DNA of 64,000 nt from Hallerella succinigenes (GTDB lineage Bacteria > Fibrobacterota > Fibrobacteria > Fibrobacterales > Fibrobacteraceae), in the NCBI RefSeq assembly GCF_002797675.1, contig NZ_PGEX01000001.1:1054001-1118000 (forward strand), in the 5' to 3' direction. Below are positions 17,538-26,399 of the stretch, piece by piece (within the stretch, counting starts at the first letter, position 1; each line of letters begins with the position of its first letter). The position numbers and the translations under genes are program-made. The notes under the pieces are model-generated. The model saw only the letters and a program-made list of their open reading frames with translations, searched no databases and was not told where the DNA came from.

Positions 17538-17653
17538 AATATCATCTTTAATTAATAATAATTATTGATAAATTGATACAAACAAATTATTAGTCAAAAG
17601 TGATGAATGACTCTACATTTGAACCGTAAAAAAAACCTCAATCAGGAGTCATT

Positions 17654-18172
17654 ATGTCGATCAAGTTCTTCGCCGCTCTTGCTACAGCAGCCCTCGCTCT
17701 CACCGCTTGCCAAAAGGCGAATACCTGCAGCTACAACGAAAATTCAAACGAGCTCGTCTGCGTCGAAAAAACTTACAAGACCGTTAAAACCGGCGGCCGC
17801 ATTTGGATGGCCGAAAACCTCGCCCGTCTGGATCTCACCGGCACAAGTCACTGCTACGGCGATTCCGCAAAGAACTGCGAAATCTACGGCAGCCTTTACC
17901 CGTTTGAAACCGCCACAAAGATTTGTCCAAACGGTTGGACGCTTCCGACCCAGGCGGACTTTGGAAAGGCAGACATAAAGGCTCTGAATGTGGTGAAGGC
18001 CGGCTTCCGCTATTACGACGGAAAGTCCGCTGACCTCGGCACAAGCGCCAGTTTCTGGACCGCAGACGCCTTTGACGATTCCCGTGCCGTTCTCGTCCGC
18101 GTCACCGACACAACCGTGTTCGAACACTTCAACAAAAGCATTTCCGCTTCGATCCGCTGCATCAAAAAGTAG
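17654..18172 (+). CDS. Small FISUMP-domain lipoprotein
   Basis: 172 aa. A signal peptide with lipobox LTAC (Cys19) precedes a compact domain with the Fibrobacter major paralogous domain features: GGRIWMAENLA near residue 50, CYGDSAKNCEIYGSLYP, CPNGWTLPT near 97, SFWTADAFDD near 134 and the terminal SIRCIKK. The function of this paralogous family is not established; the fold is thought to be related to bacterial C-type-lectin-like domains. It is unusually short, lacking the long Ser-rich linker seen in the homologue at 26432-27365. GGAG lies 7 nt before the ATG. It is divergent from the LysR gene. Confidence 0.82.
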   Translation: MSIKFFAALATAALALTACQKANTCSYNENSNELVCVEKTYKTVKTGGRIWMAENLARLDLTGTSHCYGDSAKNCEIYGSLYPFETATKICPNGWTLPTQADFGKADIKALNVVKAGFRYYDGKSADLGTSASFWTADAFDDSRAVLVRVTDTTVFEHFNKSISASIRCIKK

Positions 18173-18222
18173 ATTCCTTTTAGATAGATACCAGAAGCAT
18201 TCCCTTTAACCCAGAAATACTT

Positions 18223-19884
18223 ATGCAATGGTTCATTGATTTATTTACAGGATCTTCGGTCGCACAGCAGGTGGTCGTCCTTTCCTTTACGGCGGCCATC
18301 GGTCTCATGATCGGACGCATTAAGGTCAAGGGTGTAAGCCTCGGCGGTGCCGGAGCTCTCTTCGTTGGCATTCTCTTTGGGCATTTTGGCCTTCGCATGG
18401 ATCCGAACGTTCTGCACTTTATGCAGGAATTCGGTTTGATTTTGTTCGTGTACACAATCGGTATGCAAGTGGGTCCGGGCTTTATCGACTCGATTCGCCG
18501 TCATGGTCTTGTACTGAACATTCTCGCAGTGAGCATTGTGCTGATGGGCGTTTTGATTACGGTCGGTATTTACTTCTTTACCGATATGAGCCAGAACGTT
18601 CCGGTGCTGATCGGTATGCTCTGCGGCGCCGTGACAAACACGCCTTCCCTGGGCGCCGCCAACTCAGCTCTTGCGGCGGCAGGTGCGGACACGTCTCTTA
18701 CCGGTATCGGTTATGCGGTCGCTTACCCGTTCGGTGTAATCGGCATTATTCTGGTGATGCTTCTTGTGCGTCTCATTTTTAGAAAGAAGCCAGAGGCCGC
18801 TGCAGAGGAATACACGGCAGAGCTCGGCAAGACCCGTCAGGACATTGTCTCATGCAGTCTCGCTCTCGAAAACAAGAACCTTTTTAACGCGCGCATCAAG
18901 GACATTCCGGGCATTCGAACGAGCGGTATTGTGATTACCCGCTTGCAGCGCGGCGATGACGTCTCAATGCCGGACGGAAAGGTCGTTTTGCAGGAAGGCG
19001 ACAAACTTCACATCGTCGGATTCCCGAACGATGTCGAGCTGATGGAAAAGCTGATCGGTTCGCGCCTTGAAAAGCCCATTACACAGCTCCATTCGAAGAT
19101 TGAAACCCGCAGCATTCTTGTGACGAACAAAAAGGTTCTTGGCAAAACTCTCGGAACGCTCGCCCTGGAACATTACGGAGTGACCGCAAGCCGTGTCGTC
19201 CGCGGAGAATTCAAGTTCACCGGACGTCTCGATTTGCGTCTGAAATTTGCGGATAAGGTCCTTGTCGTCGGCCCGAGCGAAGGCATTGACGCCGTAGCAA
19301 AGATACTCGGCGATTCCCTCAAGGCTTTGGACCATCCGGAGATCATTCCGGCCTTTATCGGCATTTTCCTCGGCATTATTCTCGGATCGATTCCTATTGC
19401 GATTCCTGGCATGCCGACACCGCTCAAGCTCGGTCTTGCTGGTGGCCCGCTGATTGTTGCAATTCTGCTTTCTCGCAAGCGCAAGCTTGGCCCGCTAAAC
19501 TTCTTTATGGCGGCAAGTGCAAACTTGATGCTCCGCGAACTAGGCATTACGTTGTTCCTTACGTGCGTTGGCTTGAATGCGGGTATTAAGTTCTTTGATG
19601 TTCTTTTGAACGGTGATGGTTTCTACTATATGGGACTCGCCGCCTTGATTACCTTCATTCCGCTGATGATCGCAGGCATTGTCGGAACCCTCGTCTTCAA
19701 GGTCAATTATTTGAGCCTCTGCGGTATGATCGCCGGTTCCATGACCGACCCTCCTGCCCTCGCCTTTGCCAACAGCATGACGAACAGCGAAGCGACAAAT
19801 GTGGGATACGCCTCCGTTTACCCTCTGACGATGCTCTTACGCATCTTAAGCGGACAAGTTCTAGCGATACTCCTTCTCGCTTAA
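18223..19884 (+). CDS. YidE/AspT-family putative transporter with TrkA-C domains
   Basis: 553 aa inner-membrane protein. Two hydrophobic halves of five to six helices each (about residues 1-185 and 375-553) flank a cytoplasmic region with two TrkA-C (RCK-C) domains (about 200-285 and 290-370; note PDGKVVLQEGDKLHIVG and LRLKFADKVLVVG). Each half carries the repeated family signature: GMLCGAVTNTPSLGAANSAL near 130 and GMIAGSMTDPPALAFANSMT near 505. This is the aspartate:alanine exchanger family arrangement. YidE itself has no proven substrate, so none is assigned here. It appears monocistronic, and a REP-like element follows. Confidence 0.9.
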   Translation: MQWFIDLFTGSSVAQQVVVLSFTAAIGLMIGRIKVKGVSLGGAGALFVGILFGHFGLRMDPNVLHFMQEFGLILFVYTIGMQVGPGFIDSIRRHGLVLNILAVSIVLMGVLITVGIYFFTDMSQNVPVLIGMLCGAVTNTPSLGAANSALAAAGADTSLTGIGYAVAYPFGVIGIILVMLLVRLIFRKKPEAAAEEYTAELGKTRQDIVSCSLALENKNLFNARIKDIPGIRTSGIVITRLQRGDDVSMPDGKVVLQEGDKLHIVGFPNDVELMEKLIGSRLEKPITQLHSKIETRSILVTNKKVLGKTLGTLALEHYGVTASRVVRGEFKFTGRLDLRLKFADKVLVVGPSEGIDAVAKILGDSLKALDHPEIIPAFIGIFLGIILGSIPIAIPGMPTPLKLGLAGGPLIVAILLSRKRKLGPLNFFMAASANLMLRELGITLFLTCVGLNAGIKFFDVLLNGDGFYYMGLAALITFIPLMIAGIVGTLVFKVNYLSLCGMIAGSMTDPPALAFANSMTNSEATNVGYASVYPLTMLLRILSGQVLAILLLA

Positions 19885-19893
19885 GTCTAGCGC

Positions 19894-19970
19894 GTCATGG
19901 CGAGCGAAGCTGTACGAAACTAGCCACTTCCGTGACTTAGTTGAGTTATTCTCTTCGAGGAGTAGCGATC
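19894..19970. repeat. REP-like element, diverged copy
   Basis: Begins GTCATGGCGAGCGAAG and ends AGTAGCGATC, diverged forms of the ends at 10169-10248. The interior has its own hairpin (AACTAGCCAC, loop TTCC, GTGACTTAGTT), so the end-hairpin-end layout is kept although the core sequence differs. It lies between the convergent transporter and xth genes. Confidence 0.45.
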
Positions 19971-20716
19971 TAAATTTCAAGACCCACGGGGCAGTGGTCA
20001 CTGCCGAAAACGTCATCGTAGATATACGACTCTTTCACCTTCGGAAAAAGACTTTCCGACACGACGAAATAGTCCAAGCGCCATCCGACGTTGTTGTCAC
20101 GGGCGTGTCCAATGTAACTCCACCAGCTGTAACGCACCGTATCCGGATGCAATTTGCGGAACGTATCGACGAAACCGCTCGCGAGGAGGTCGGTGAATTT
20201 CGCGCGTTCTTCATCGGTAAAGCCTGCGTGTCCGCGGTTCGAACGGGCGTTGTAAATATCGATTTCGTTGTGTGCCACGTTCAGGTCGCCGCAAAGAATC
20301 ACAGGTTTCTTTTCTTCGAGTTTTTTCAGGTACGCCTTGAACGTATCTTCAAAGTGCATGCGGGACTCTAAGCGGGAAAGATCCCGTTTTACATTCGGCA
20401 CATAGGTCGTGACGAGGTAAAAATCTTTGAATTCTGCGGTAATGCTTCGACCTTCATCGTCATACTCGGATTCACCGTAACCATACTGGATGCTCTGCGG
20501 TTCCGTTTTGCTGTAGATCATTGTTCCCGAATAGCCCTTGCGCTTGGCCGGGTAAAGGTATTCCTTGTAACCTTCCGGGTGAAAATCGATTTGGTTCATT
20601 TCCGCTTTGACTTCTTGCATACAAAAGACGTCCGCATCGATCTTTGCGAGAAAATCCGGAAGACCTTTTTTGATGCAGGCGCGAATTCCTGCGACATTCC
20701 AAGAGACAAGTCTCAT
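19970..20716 (-). CDS. xth: Exodeoxyribonuclease III (AP endonuclease, ExoA/XthA type)
   Basis: 248 aa. It cleaves DNA at abasic sites and removes blocked 3' ends in base excision repair. EEP-fold motifs: SWNVAGIRA (N-terminal Asn), CMQEVKAE (catalytic Glu), CGDLNVAHNEIDIYN (Asp/Asn pair), WRLDYFVVS and the terminal GSDHCPVGLEI (catalytic Asp-His). The start at 20716 is supported by AAGGAG about 8 nt upstream; an 18-codon extension to 20770 has no support. The first 60 codons are repeated at 26216-26399, beyond the pst operon, with only synonymous differences. Confidence 0.96.
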   Translation of the reverse strand: MRLVSWNVAGIRACIKKGLPDFLAKIDADVFCMQEVKAEMNQIDFHPEGYKEYLYPAKRKGYSGTMIYSKTEPQSIQYGYGESEYDDEGRSITAEFKDFYLVTTYVPNVKRDLSRLESRMHFEDTFKAYLKKLEEKKPVILCGDLNVAHNEIDIYNARSNRGHAGFTDEERAKFTDLLASGFVDTFRKLHPDTVRYSWWSYIGHARDNNVGWRLDYFVVSESLFPKVKESYIYDDVFGSDHCPVGLEI

Positions 20717-20762
20717 GTGCGAACTCCTTTTTAACAATTCTAGTGGAAAATTAATAAAGAAA

Positions 20763-20788
20763 GTCCCCATTTCCGAAGAAATGAGGAC
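20763..20788 (-). terminator. Terminator of pstS
   Basis: Stem GTCC-x-CATTTC, loop CGAA, GAAATG-x-GGAC (one internal mismatch), followed on the minus strand by a T-rich stretch. It lies 27 bp past the pstS stop. Confidence 0.6.
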
Positions 20789-20815
20789 AGCGTATGGAGT
20801 TCAACGAAGAATCTT

Positions 20816-21697
20816 TTACTTCACCTGATTCCAGAAGCGAATGTTGCCCGTGTAAATGCCGCGCAAATCCGCAAGAGAAATGTTCGAAAGCCGATTCTGG
20901 TTGTTCACCACTACAGCAATACCATCGCGAGCAATCGTCAAACCGGTGAGCACTTCCTTTTCGCTCGCCTTCAAATCGCGACTTGCCATGCCGATGTCGC
21001 AAGTACCTTCTTTTGCGGCAAGCATACCCGAAGAGGAATCGTTTGTTTGAATTTCAATTTCCACATCCGGATTCAAGGCCATATAGGCTTCTTTCAGTTT
21101 TTCCATCACCGGGGAAACACTCGAAGAGCCTGCGATAATGATCTTGCCCTTCATCTTCTTGCTTTCAAAGCGTGCTCCATCGGAAACACCGACATAGCCT
21201 TTTGCTTCAATGATACCCTGGCCATCTGCGCTCATGATGAACTCGATGAAGTTCTTGACAAGAGCGTTGCCTTCACCCTTTGTTGCAATGTTGAACGGTC
21301 TCGAAATCGGATATTTTGCGGCCTTCACATTTTCCTTAGACGGTTCCACGCCATCGACCGAGAGTGCCTTGATCGTATTATTCCAAGAACCGAGCGAAAT
21401 GTAACCGATTGCATATTCGTTTCCGGCGACCGTGCTCATCACACCCTGGGTACCGTCAATCGTCAACGCTTCCTTCGTCGTGATATCCTTTTTCTTTCCG
21501 TTTTCCTTGACAATCGTTCCGACGAGTTCCGTAAACGCATCGCGCGTACCCGAACCCGCTTCACGGGTAATCACAGAAATCGCAGCGGATTTTTCGCTCG
21601 CTTCCATTTGAGTTTTAGGCTTCGATTCGTTGCAAGCGACAATCAGAACCAATGCCATCAAGGCAAAAGAGCAAGCAACTAAAGTGGATTTATTCAT
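20816..21697 (-). CDS. pstS: Phosphate ABC transporter substrate-binding lipoprotein PstS
   Basis: 293 aa. Signal peptide with lipobox LIVAC, so membrane-anchored and periplasm-facing. It binds phosphate and delivers it to PstCA. The binding-protein pattern is clear: TREAGSGTRDAF near residue 40 (phosphate-binding loop), GTQGVMSTVAGNEYAIGYIS, ISRPFNIATKG, and a second lobe with IIAGSSSVSPVMEKLKEAY and QTNDSSSGMLAAKEGTCDIG. The glycine- and serine-rich anion loop thus appears in both lobes, and the order differs from E. coli PstS, suggesting a permuted or PstS-like variant. The start at 21697 has GGAGAAATAAG upstream. It is divergent from the porin-pstCAB-phoU operon. Confidence 0.9.
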   Translation of the reverse strand: MNKSTLVACSFALMALVLIVACNESKPKTQMEASEKSAAISVITREAGSGTRDAFTELVGTIVKENGKKKDITTKEALTIDGTQGVMSTVAGNEYAIGYISLGSWNNTIKALSVDGVEPSKENVKAAKYPISRPFNIATKGEGNALVKNFIEFIMSADGQGIIEAKGYVGVSDGARFESKKMKGKIIIAGSSSVSPVMEKLKEAYMALNPDVEIEIQTNDSSSGMLAAKEGTCDIGMASRDLKASEKEVLTGLTIARDGIAVVVNNQNRLSNISLADLRGIYTGNIRFWNQVK

Positions 21698-21749
21698 TCT
21701 TATTTCTCCTTCATTAGGTTGTTGAATGACGAGCATAAAGTAGACTTGT

Positions 21750-21842
21750 CTTGTAAAGTCCCCACGATTAAGGCCGTAAATTCCTTGTAAAGTTCTACAG
21801 CATACTTTCGCCAGTTTCCAGACTTTTCAAAGACTTTACTTT
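21750..21842. promoter_or_regulatory. Divergent pstS / porin-pst control region with 11-bp-phased repeats
   Basis: GACTTT-TCAAA-GACTTT at 21821-21837 gives two GACTTT units with 11-bp period, the spacing used by PhoB-type regulators. A diverged third unit may precede it (CAGTTTCC, from 21812). CTTGTAAAGT also recurs at 21750-21759 and 21784-21793, 34 bp apart. The sequences do not match the enterobacterial Pho box closely. Control by phosphate is inferred from position. Confidence 0.35.
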
Positions 21843-21920
21843 CCGTCCCCTTTTGATTTTACAATGGCAACTTAACTTGAGAGCGTCATTCAAACAGGGA
21901 CAATCCCAAAGGAGTTTATA

Positions 21921-22934
21921 ATGACATTGAAGAAACACTGTTTGTTCGCCGCTCTTGCCACCTTCGGCATTGCAGCTGCCGCAGAAGAAAAGGTTGCAGA
22001 CAACTTTGAGTTGACCGGCAATATTCAGACACAAGCAGCGAAAGCTTTTTACGATAACGACCAGGACAACACCTTGGACGGTTTCTGGTTCCGCGCAAAC
22101 ATCGGCGGAAGTTACAGTTCTGACAACTTCGACGCAAAAGTGACCATTCGCATGTATGCCCCGAATTTTAACGGCGGCTCCGACAAGTATCAAGCAGATA
22201 CATATTACGGAAATTACAAGTGGAACGATCTCGGTTTGAATGTGAAGTTCGGTCACTGGAAAACAGATACGGAAGGCGCTGGCAACTTCGGTGCTTACCT
22301 CGACAAGAACCTTTCGAAGCGTGGATTCCTTGCCCGCGATTACTCTCATGACGCTTTTGAAGTCGGCTGGAAAAAGGCTTCGAATCAGCTGAACGTGATG
22401 ATTGGAACCGAAGACGGAAATTTCAACAAGGGTTACCTCCGCGTGAACGATGATCTGAAACTCGGAGATGCTCTGAAGATCGGCCTTGGCTACCGTGTAA
22501 ACGTTCTGGACCTGGTTCAGTACGACGCAGTCCTCACGCATGCGATCGATTTTCGCGCCAAGTTCAACATCGCAGAAAAGCTCGCTGTTTACGGTGAAGC
22601 AGCTGCCATCATAACCGGCGAAAACGATGACGTGAACGAAGCCACGATCGAAGCGGGTTCTGCCGCAAAGCCTCTTTACGGCCAGGATTCCAAATACTTC
22701 CCGGTTTACGCGGGTATTGAATTCCCGACCGCAGGTATATTGGACAAGGCGTTTGTCGAAGTGGAATACGTCACCGACCGCGATGAATTGAATGCAGACG
22801 CAGATGAACTCGGCTGGGCCGTGGGTCTTGTGAAAAAGGTCGGTAGCCGTAGCAAAGTGCAGGCAACGGTCTACAGCGAAAACAAAATCTCTGACGTCGG
22901 ATTGAGCGTTCGCCTCACCACGACCATTCGCTAA
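21921..22934 (+). CDS. Outer-membrane porin-like beta-barrel protein of the pst locus
   Basis: 337 aa with a cleavable signal peptide (cut after about residue 20, IAAAA). The rest is a series of amphipathic strands with alternating aromatic and polar residues (FWFRANIGGSYSS, NYKWNDLGLNVKFGHWKT, KIGLGYRVNVLD), ending in an aromatic-poor TTTIR. This composition fits a 14- to 18-stranded porin. I do not recognise a close family and cannot call it OprP/OprO. Being the first gene of the operon leading into pstCAB-phoU and divergent from pstS, it is a good candidate for a phosphate-regulated porin. GGAG lies about 8 nt before the ATG. Confidence 0.65.
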   Translation: MTLKKHCLFAALATFGIAAAAEEKVADNFELTGNIQTQAAKAFYDNDQDNTLDGFWFRANIGGSYSSDNFDAKVTIRMYAPNFNGGSDKYQADTYYGNYKWNDLGLNVKFGHWKTDTEGAGNFGAYLDKNLSKRGFLARDYSHDAFEVGWKKASNQLNVMIGTEDGNFNKGYLRVNDDLKLGDALKIGLGYRVNVLDLVQYDAVLTHAIDFRAKFNIAEKLAVYGEAAAIITGENDDVNEATIEAGSAAKPLYGQDSKYFPVYAGIEFPTAGILDKAFVEVEYVTDRDELNADADELGWAVGLVKKVGSRSKVQATVYSENKISDVGLSVRLTTTIR

Positions 22935-22959
22935 GGATTTCAGCTTCATCCACTCCAAA

Positions 22960-22990
22960 AAAAGGCCTTCCGATTTTCGGAGGGTCTTTT
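22960..22990 (+). terminator. Terminator between the porin gene and pstC
   Basis: A 14-bp stem with two G-U wobbles: AAAAGGCCTTCCGA, loop TTT, TCGGAGGGTCTTTT. It lies 25 bp after the porin stop and 12 bp before pstC. It could make the porin message more abundant than the transporter message, or act as an attenuator. Confidence 0.8.
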
Positions 22991-23002
22991 AAAGAAAAAC
23001 TT

Positions 23003-23875
23003 ATGAAGTTTCAATTTAACACATCATTCAAAGAGAAAATCGCCTCGCATATCTTTTTAGTTTCGGCTCTCGCGAGTATTCTCTTTGTAGCGCTGATTTG
23101 CGTTTTCCTGTTTGCAAACGGTATTCCGGCGATTCTTAAAATCGGCATTTCGGATTTTTTGTTCGGCAAGGAATGGGCGCCTACAGACGAACCTGCCGTT
23201 TACGGAATTTTCCCGATGATTCTCGGCAGTGTTTATGTAACTCTAGGAGCGCTTGCGATTGGCGCTTCGATAGGACTTTTGTCTGCGATTTTCCTTGCGC
23301 GATTCTGTTCCGACAGAATGCATAAGCTTTTGAAACCCGCCGTGGAACTTCTTGCGGGAATTCCGTCGGTGATCTACGGCTTTTTTGGACTTGTCGTCAT
23401 CGTTCCGTTCGTGCGTCAAAATTTTGGCGGCAGCGGTGCGAGCATTTTGACCGCATCGATCCTTCTCGGTATCATGATTTTACCGACCATCATTTCGGTT
23501 TCCGAGGCGGCGCTTCGAGCGGTTCCCAACAGTTATTACGAAGGTTCGCTCGCCCTGGGGGCGACTCATGAAAGGAGCGTCTTCTTTACGGTTCTCCCGG
23601 CAGCGACTTCGGGAATTGTCGCCGGGTTCATTCTTGGATTCGGACGTGCGATCGGTGAAACGATGGCGGTGATCCTTGTCGCCGGTAACCAAGCGCGCAT
23701 GCCGAACGGAATCCTGGGCGGTATCCGAACCTTGACAGCAAACATCGTCCTAGAAATGGGCTATGCAGCGGATTTGCATCGAGAAGCCTTGATTGCAACG
23801 GGTGTCGTCCTGTTCACCTTCATCCTGATCATCAACCTGATGTTTTCCATTCTGAAAAAGAGAGTTATCCAATGA
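23003..23875 (+). CDS. pstC: Phosphate ABC transporter permease PstC
   Basis: 290 aa, six predicted transmembrane helices. Family landmarks are GKEWAPTDEPAVYGIFPMI near residue 52, AGIPSVIYGFFGLVVIVPF near 115, and the ABC-permease EAA-like loop EAALRAVPNSYYEGSLALGA near 165 followed by LGFGRAIGETMAVILVAGN. With PstA it forms the channel through the inner membrane. The stop overlaps the pstA start in ATGA, indicating translational coupling. Length and motifs are normal. Confidence 0.94.
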   Translation: MKFQFNTSFKEKIASHIFLVSALASILFVALICVFLFANGIPAILKIGISDFLFGKEWAPTDEPAVYGIFPMILGSVYVTLGALAIGASIGLLSAIFLARFCSDRMHKLLKPAVELLAGIPSVIYGFFGLVVIVPFVRQNFGGSGASILTASILLGIMILPTIISVSEAALRAVPNSYYEGSLALGATHERSVFFTVLPAATSGIVAGFILGFGRAIGETMAVILVAGNQARMPNGILGGIRTLTANIVLEMGYAADLHREALIATGVVLFTFILIINLMFSILKKRVIQ

Positions 23876-24708
23876 TCAGTTATTACAAACGTTCACCCCT
23901 TTCCCTGGCTCTGAGAATCCTTGTGACTCTCTCCATTGCGATAACAATTTTCGCATTGGGATTTTTGGTGATTTACATCCTTGTGAAGGGAATTCCCTTT
24001 CTCAAGCCGTCACTGTTTTCGCTCACCTACAATTCGGAAAACGTTTCGTTCTTGCCTTCCATTCTGAACACGGTGATCATTATCCTCGGATCGATTCTGA
24101 TCGCAGGGCCTCTCGGCATCTGCGCCGCCATCTATACGGTGGAATATGCGAGCCGCGGAAATAAGATCGTCGGCATTGTAAGGCTCACCACGGAAACGCT
24201 TTCGGGCATTCCCTCGATCATCTACGGTCTATTCGGCATGCTCTTCTTTGTGACCGCCCTGCACCTGGGATATTCCCTCGTCTCCGGTATTCTGACGATT
24301 TCCATCATGATCCTTCCCCTGGTAATGCGTACAACGGAAGAAGCTCTGCGTTCCGTCCCGGACAGCTACCGCGAAGGTTCCTATGGACTTGGCGCAGGGA
24401 AGCTCCGAACCGTTCTCGCGGTGATTTTGCCCGCCGCCATTCCGGGCATCCTTGCGGGCGTCATTTTGGCGGTAGGTCGCGTCGTCGGTGAAACCGCAGC
24501 CTTGATCTACACGGCGGGAACGGTCGCCGATTTTCCGAAGGGAATCTTCTCTTCGGGCAGAACGCTTTCCGTCCACATGTACGAACTTTCTCGCGAAGGT
24601 CTTCACACCGGTGAAGCTTACGCCACATCGGTCATCTTGATCGTAGTCGTCCTTCTCATCAACTGGGCATCTAACAAATTCGCCAAAAAGCTTGGAAAAA
24701 ACTCATGA
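23872..24708 (+). CDS. pstA: Phosphate ABC transporter permease PstA
   Basis: 278 aa, six predicted membrane helices. The conserved run [19 protein letters not shown] (near residue 110), the EAA-like loop [20 protein letters not shown] (near 160) and [19 protein letters not shown] identify PstA. It pairs with PstC. Both ends overlap neighbouring genes by 4 bp (ATGA), so pstC, pstA and pstB should be made in fixed ratio. Confidence 0.94.
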   Translation: MISYYKRSPLSLALRILVTLSIAITIFALGFLVIYILVKGIPFLKPSLFSLTYNSENVSFLPSILNTVIIILGSILIAGPLGICAAIYTVEYASRGNKIVGIVRLTTETLSGIPSIIYGLFGMLFFVTALHLGYSLVSGILTISIMILPLVMRTTEEALRSVPDSYREGSYGLGAGKLRTVLAVILPAAIPGILAGVILAVGRVVGETAALIYTAGTVADFPKGIFSSGRTLSVHMYELSREGLHTGEAYATSVILIVVVLLINWASNKFAKKLGKNS

Positions 24709-25463
24709 CACAAAAAGAAAAAATCACCATTCAGGGCATGGACCTTTACTATGGAAACTTTCATGCACTTAAAAATGTCAGCCTGAACATTCAGCAGAAT
24801 GAAATCATGGCATTCATCGGGCCTTCCGGCTGCGGAAAAAGCACGTTGCTCAAATCCTTGAATCGCATGAACGATCTCGTGGAAGGTTGCAAAATCACGG
24901 GCGACATCCGCTTGGACGGCGAAGACATTTACGGCAAAATGGATCCGAACATTCTCCGCAAAAGAGTGGGCATGGTCTTTCAAAAGCCGAATCCATTTCC
25001 TATGAGTATCTACGACAACATCGCCTACGGTCCGCGAACCCACGGCATTCACAAAAAAGAAAAGCTCGATGAAATCGTCGAGAACTCGCTCAAAAGTTCG
25101 GGCGTTTGGGATGAACTCAAGGACCGCTTAAAAAAGAATGCCCTCGGGCTCTCTGGCGGACAGCAGCAAAGACTTTGCATCGCCCGCGCCCTCGCCGTCT
25201 CTCCCGAAGTCTTGCTGATGGACGAACCCACAAGCGCTCTTGACCCGATTTCGACTTCTAAAATCGAAGACCTGGTTCTTGAACTCAAAAAGGATTACAC
25301 AATCGTCATGGTCACGCACAATATGCAACAGGCGACGCGAGTGTCCGACAGGACCGCCTTTTTCCTCCTGGGGGAAATCATCGAAGTCAATCAAACAGAA
25401 ACCCTCTTCTCGCTGCCCAAGGACAAGCGTACTGAAGATTACATCACCGGGAGATTTGGATAA
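24705..25463 (+). CDS. pstB: Phosphate ABC transporter ATP-binding protein PstB
   Basis: 252 aa cytoplasmic ATPase powering phosphate import. Walker [10 protein letters not shown] near residue 38, Q-loop [19 protein letters not shown] (the PstB-specific sequence after the Q), signature [16 protein letters not shown], Walker [14 protein letters not shown] and the switch histidine in MVTHNMQQA. Length is standard. The stop overlaps the phoU start by one base. Confidence 0.96.
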   Translation: MTQKEKITIQGMDLYYGNFHALKNVSLNIQQNEIMAFIGPSGCGKSTLLKSLNRMNDLVEGCKITGDIRLDGEDIYGKMDPNILRKRVGMVFQKPNPFPMSIYDNIAYGPRTHGIHKKEKLDEIVENSLKSSGVWDELKDRLKKNALGLSGGQQQRLCIARALAVSPEVLLMDEPTSALDPISTSKIEDLVLELKKDYTIVMVTHNMQQATRVSDRTAFFLLGEIIEVNQTETLFSLPKDKRTEDYITGRFG

Positions 25464-26146
25464 TGAGAAACCGTTTTGATTCCCAACTCGAAATTTTAAG
25501 CAACACAATCGAAGAAATGGGTTCCCTTGTCGAAGATTCTTTAAGGGCCGCCATTGAAACCCTTTCTTCTTTGGACCGCGCCACAGCTAAGCACATTGTC
25601 GCGGCCGACAAGGAAATCGACCAAAAACAAAAAGAAATCGAAGGGCTCTGTCTGCGCCTCCTTTTAAGCCAACAGCCTGTAGCTCGTGACCTTCGATTGA
25701 TTTCCGCCTCCCTCAAAATGGTCGGAGACTTAGAACGCATTGGCGACCAGGCCGCAGATATCGCAGAAATCGTCGCCTACACGGACCCAAGCGATGCACC
25801 AATCCAGCTCGAAGCGATTCCCGCCATGGGCAAGGCAACCCTGCTAATGCTCGGCCAAAGCGTGAGCGCCTTTACCGATAGGGACTTGCACTTGGCTCGT
25901 CACGTCATCGACAGCGACGATACCGTAGACGCCTGTTTTGCCTCTGCCAAAAGAGAGCTCGTTCAAATCGTTAAGAATAACGAAAGCCGTGCCGAGAGCG
26001 CCATCAACTCCATTATGGTTGCCAAATACTTGGAACGCATTGGTGACCACGCGATGAACGTTGCGCAATGGGCAATCTTTGCCGAAACAGGAACGCATCA
26101 CGGTGTAAGCTTGATCAACGGCGCAACGGAAATCGACGACAAATAA
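25463..26146 (+). CDS. phoU: Phosphate signalling protein PhoU
   Basis: 227 aa, all helical, with the two three-helix repeats of PhoU: LSNTIEEMGSLVEDSL, ARDLRLISASLKMVGDLERI and GDQAADIAE in the first, and KYLERIGDHAMNVAQW in the second. The metal-binding E-x3-D motifs are intact in both. PhoU restrains the sensor kinase when phosphate is plentiful and limits Pst uptake. It is the last gene of the operon, followed by a strong hairpin. The nearest PhoR/PhoB-like pair in the window is at 52.4-54.9 kb. Confidence 0.94.
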   Translation: MRNRFDSQLEILSNTIEEMGSLVEDSLRAAIETLSSLDRATAKHIVAADKEIDQKQKEIEGLCLRLLLSQQPVARDLRLISASLKMVGDLERIGDQAADIAEIVAYTDPSDAPIQLEAIPAMGKATLLMLGQSVSAFTDRDLHLARHVIDSDDTVDACFASAKRELVQIVKNNESRAESAINSIMVAKYLERIGDHAMNVAQWAIFAETGTHHGVSLINGATEIDDK

Positions 26147-26168
26147 TCCCTATCCATCCAAGCAAAAG

Positions 26169-26194
26169 TCCGGCAGGCGAAACGCCTAGCCGGA
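26169..26194 (+). terminator. Terminator after phoU
   Basis: TCCGGC-AGGCG, loop AAA, CGCCT-a-GCCGGA: 11 bp with one bulged A, followed by TTTAT. It also has a T-containing tail in the minus direction, so it may serve the truncated xth copy from the other side. Confidence 0.75.
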
Positions 26195-26195
26195 T

Positions 26196-26399
26196 TTATA
26201 ACCTATTAAACAAAAAGCCCTTGCGCTTGGCCGGGTAAAGATATTCCTTATAACCTTCCGGATGAAAATCGATCTGGTTCATTTCCGCCTTGACTTCTTG
26301 CATACAAAAGACGTCCGCATCGATCTTTGCGAGAAAATCCGGAAGACCTTTTTTGATGCAGGCGCGAATTCCTGCGACATTCCAAGAGACAAGTCTCAT
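26196..26399 (-). pseudogene. Truncated 5' copy of xth
   Basis: 26216-26401 repeats 20533-20718, the first 61 codons of the intact xth plus the start region, in the same orientation. Five differences are visible, all in third codon positions and all in the distal 70 bp; the proximal 113 bp is identical. After residue 61 the frame reads FLFNRL and stops. The catalytic C-terminus is missing, so it cannot be an active nuclease. AAAGGA 9 nt before its ATG differs from the site of the full gene, so a 67-aa peptide could still be made. It forms a direct repeat flanking the pst locus. Confidence 0.88.

Noticed and set aside
26196-26399. xth fragment considered as a functional small nuclease
   Set aside because: It lacks the catalytic Asp/Asn, and Asp-His segments of the EEP fold; only the first 61 residues remain.
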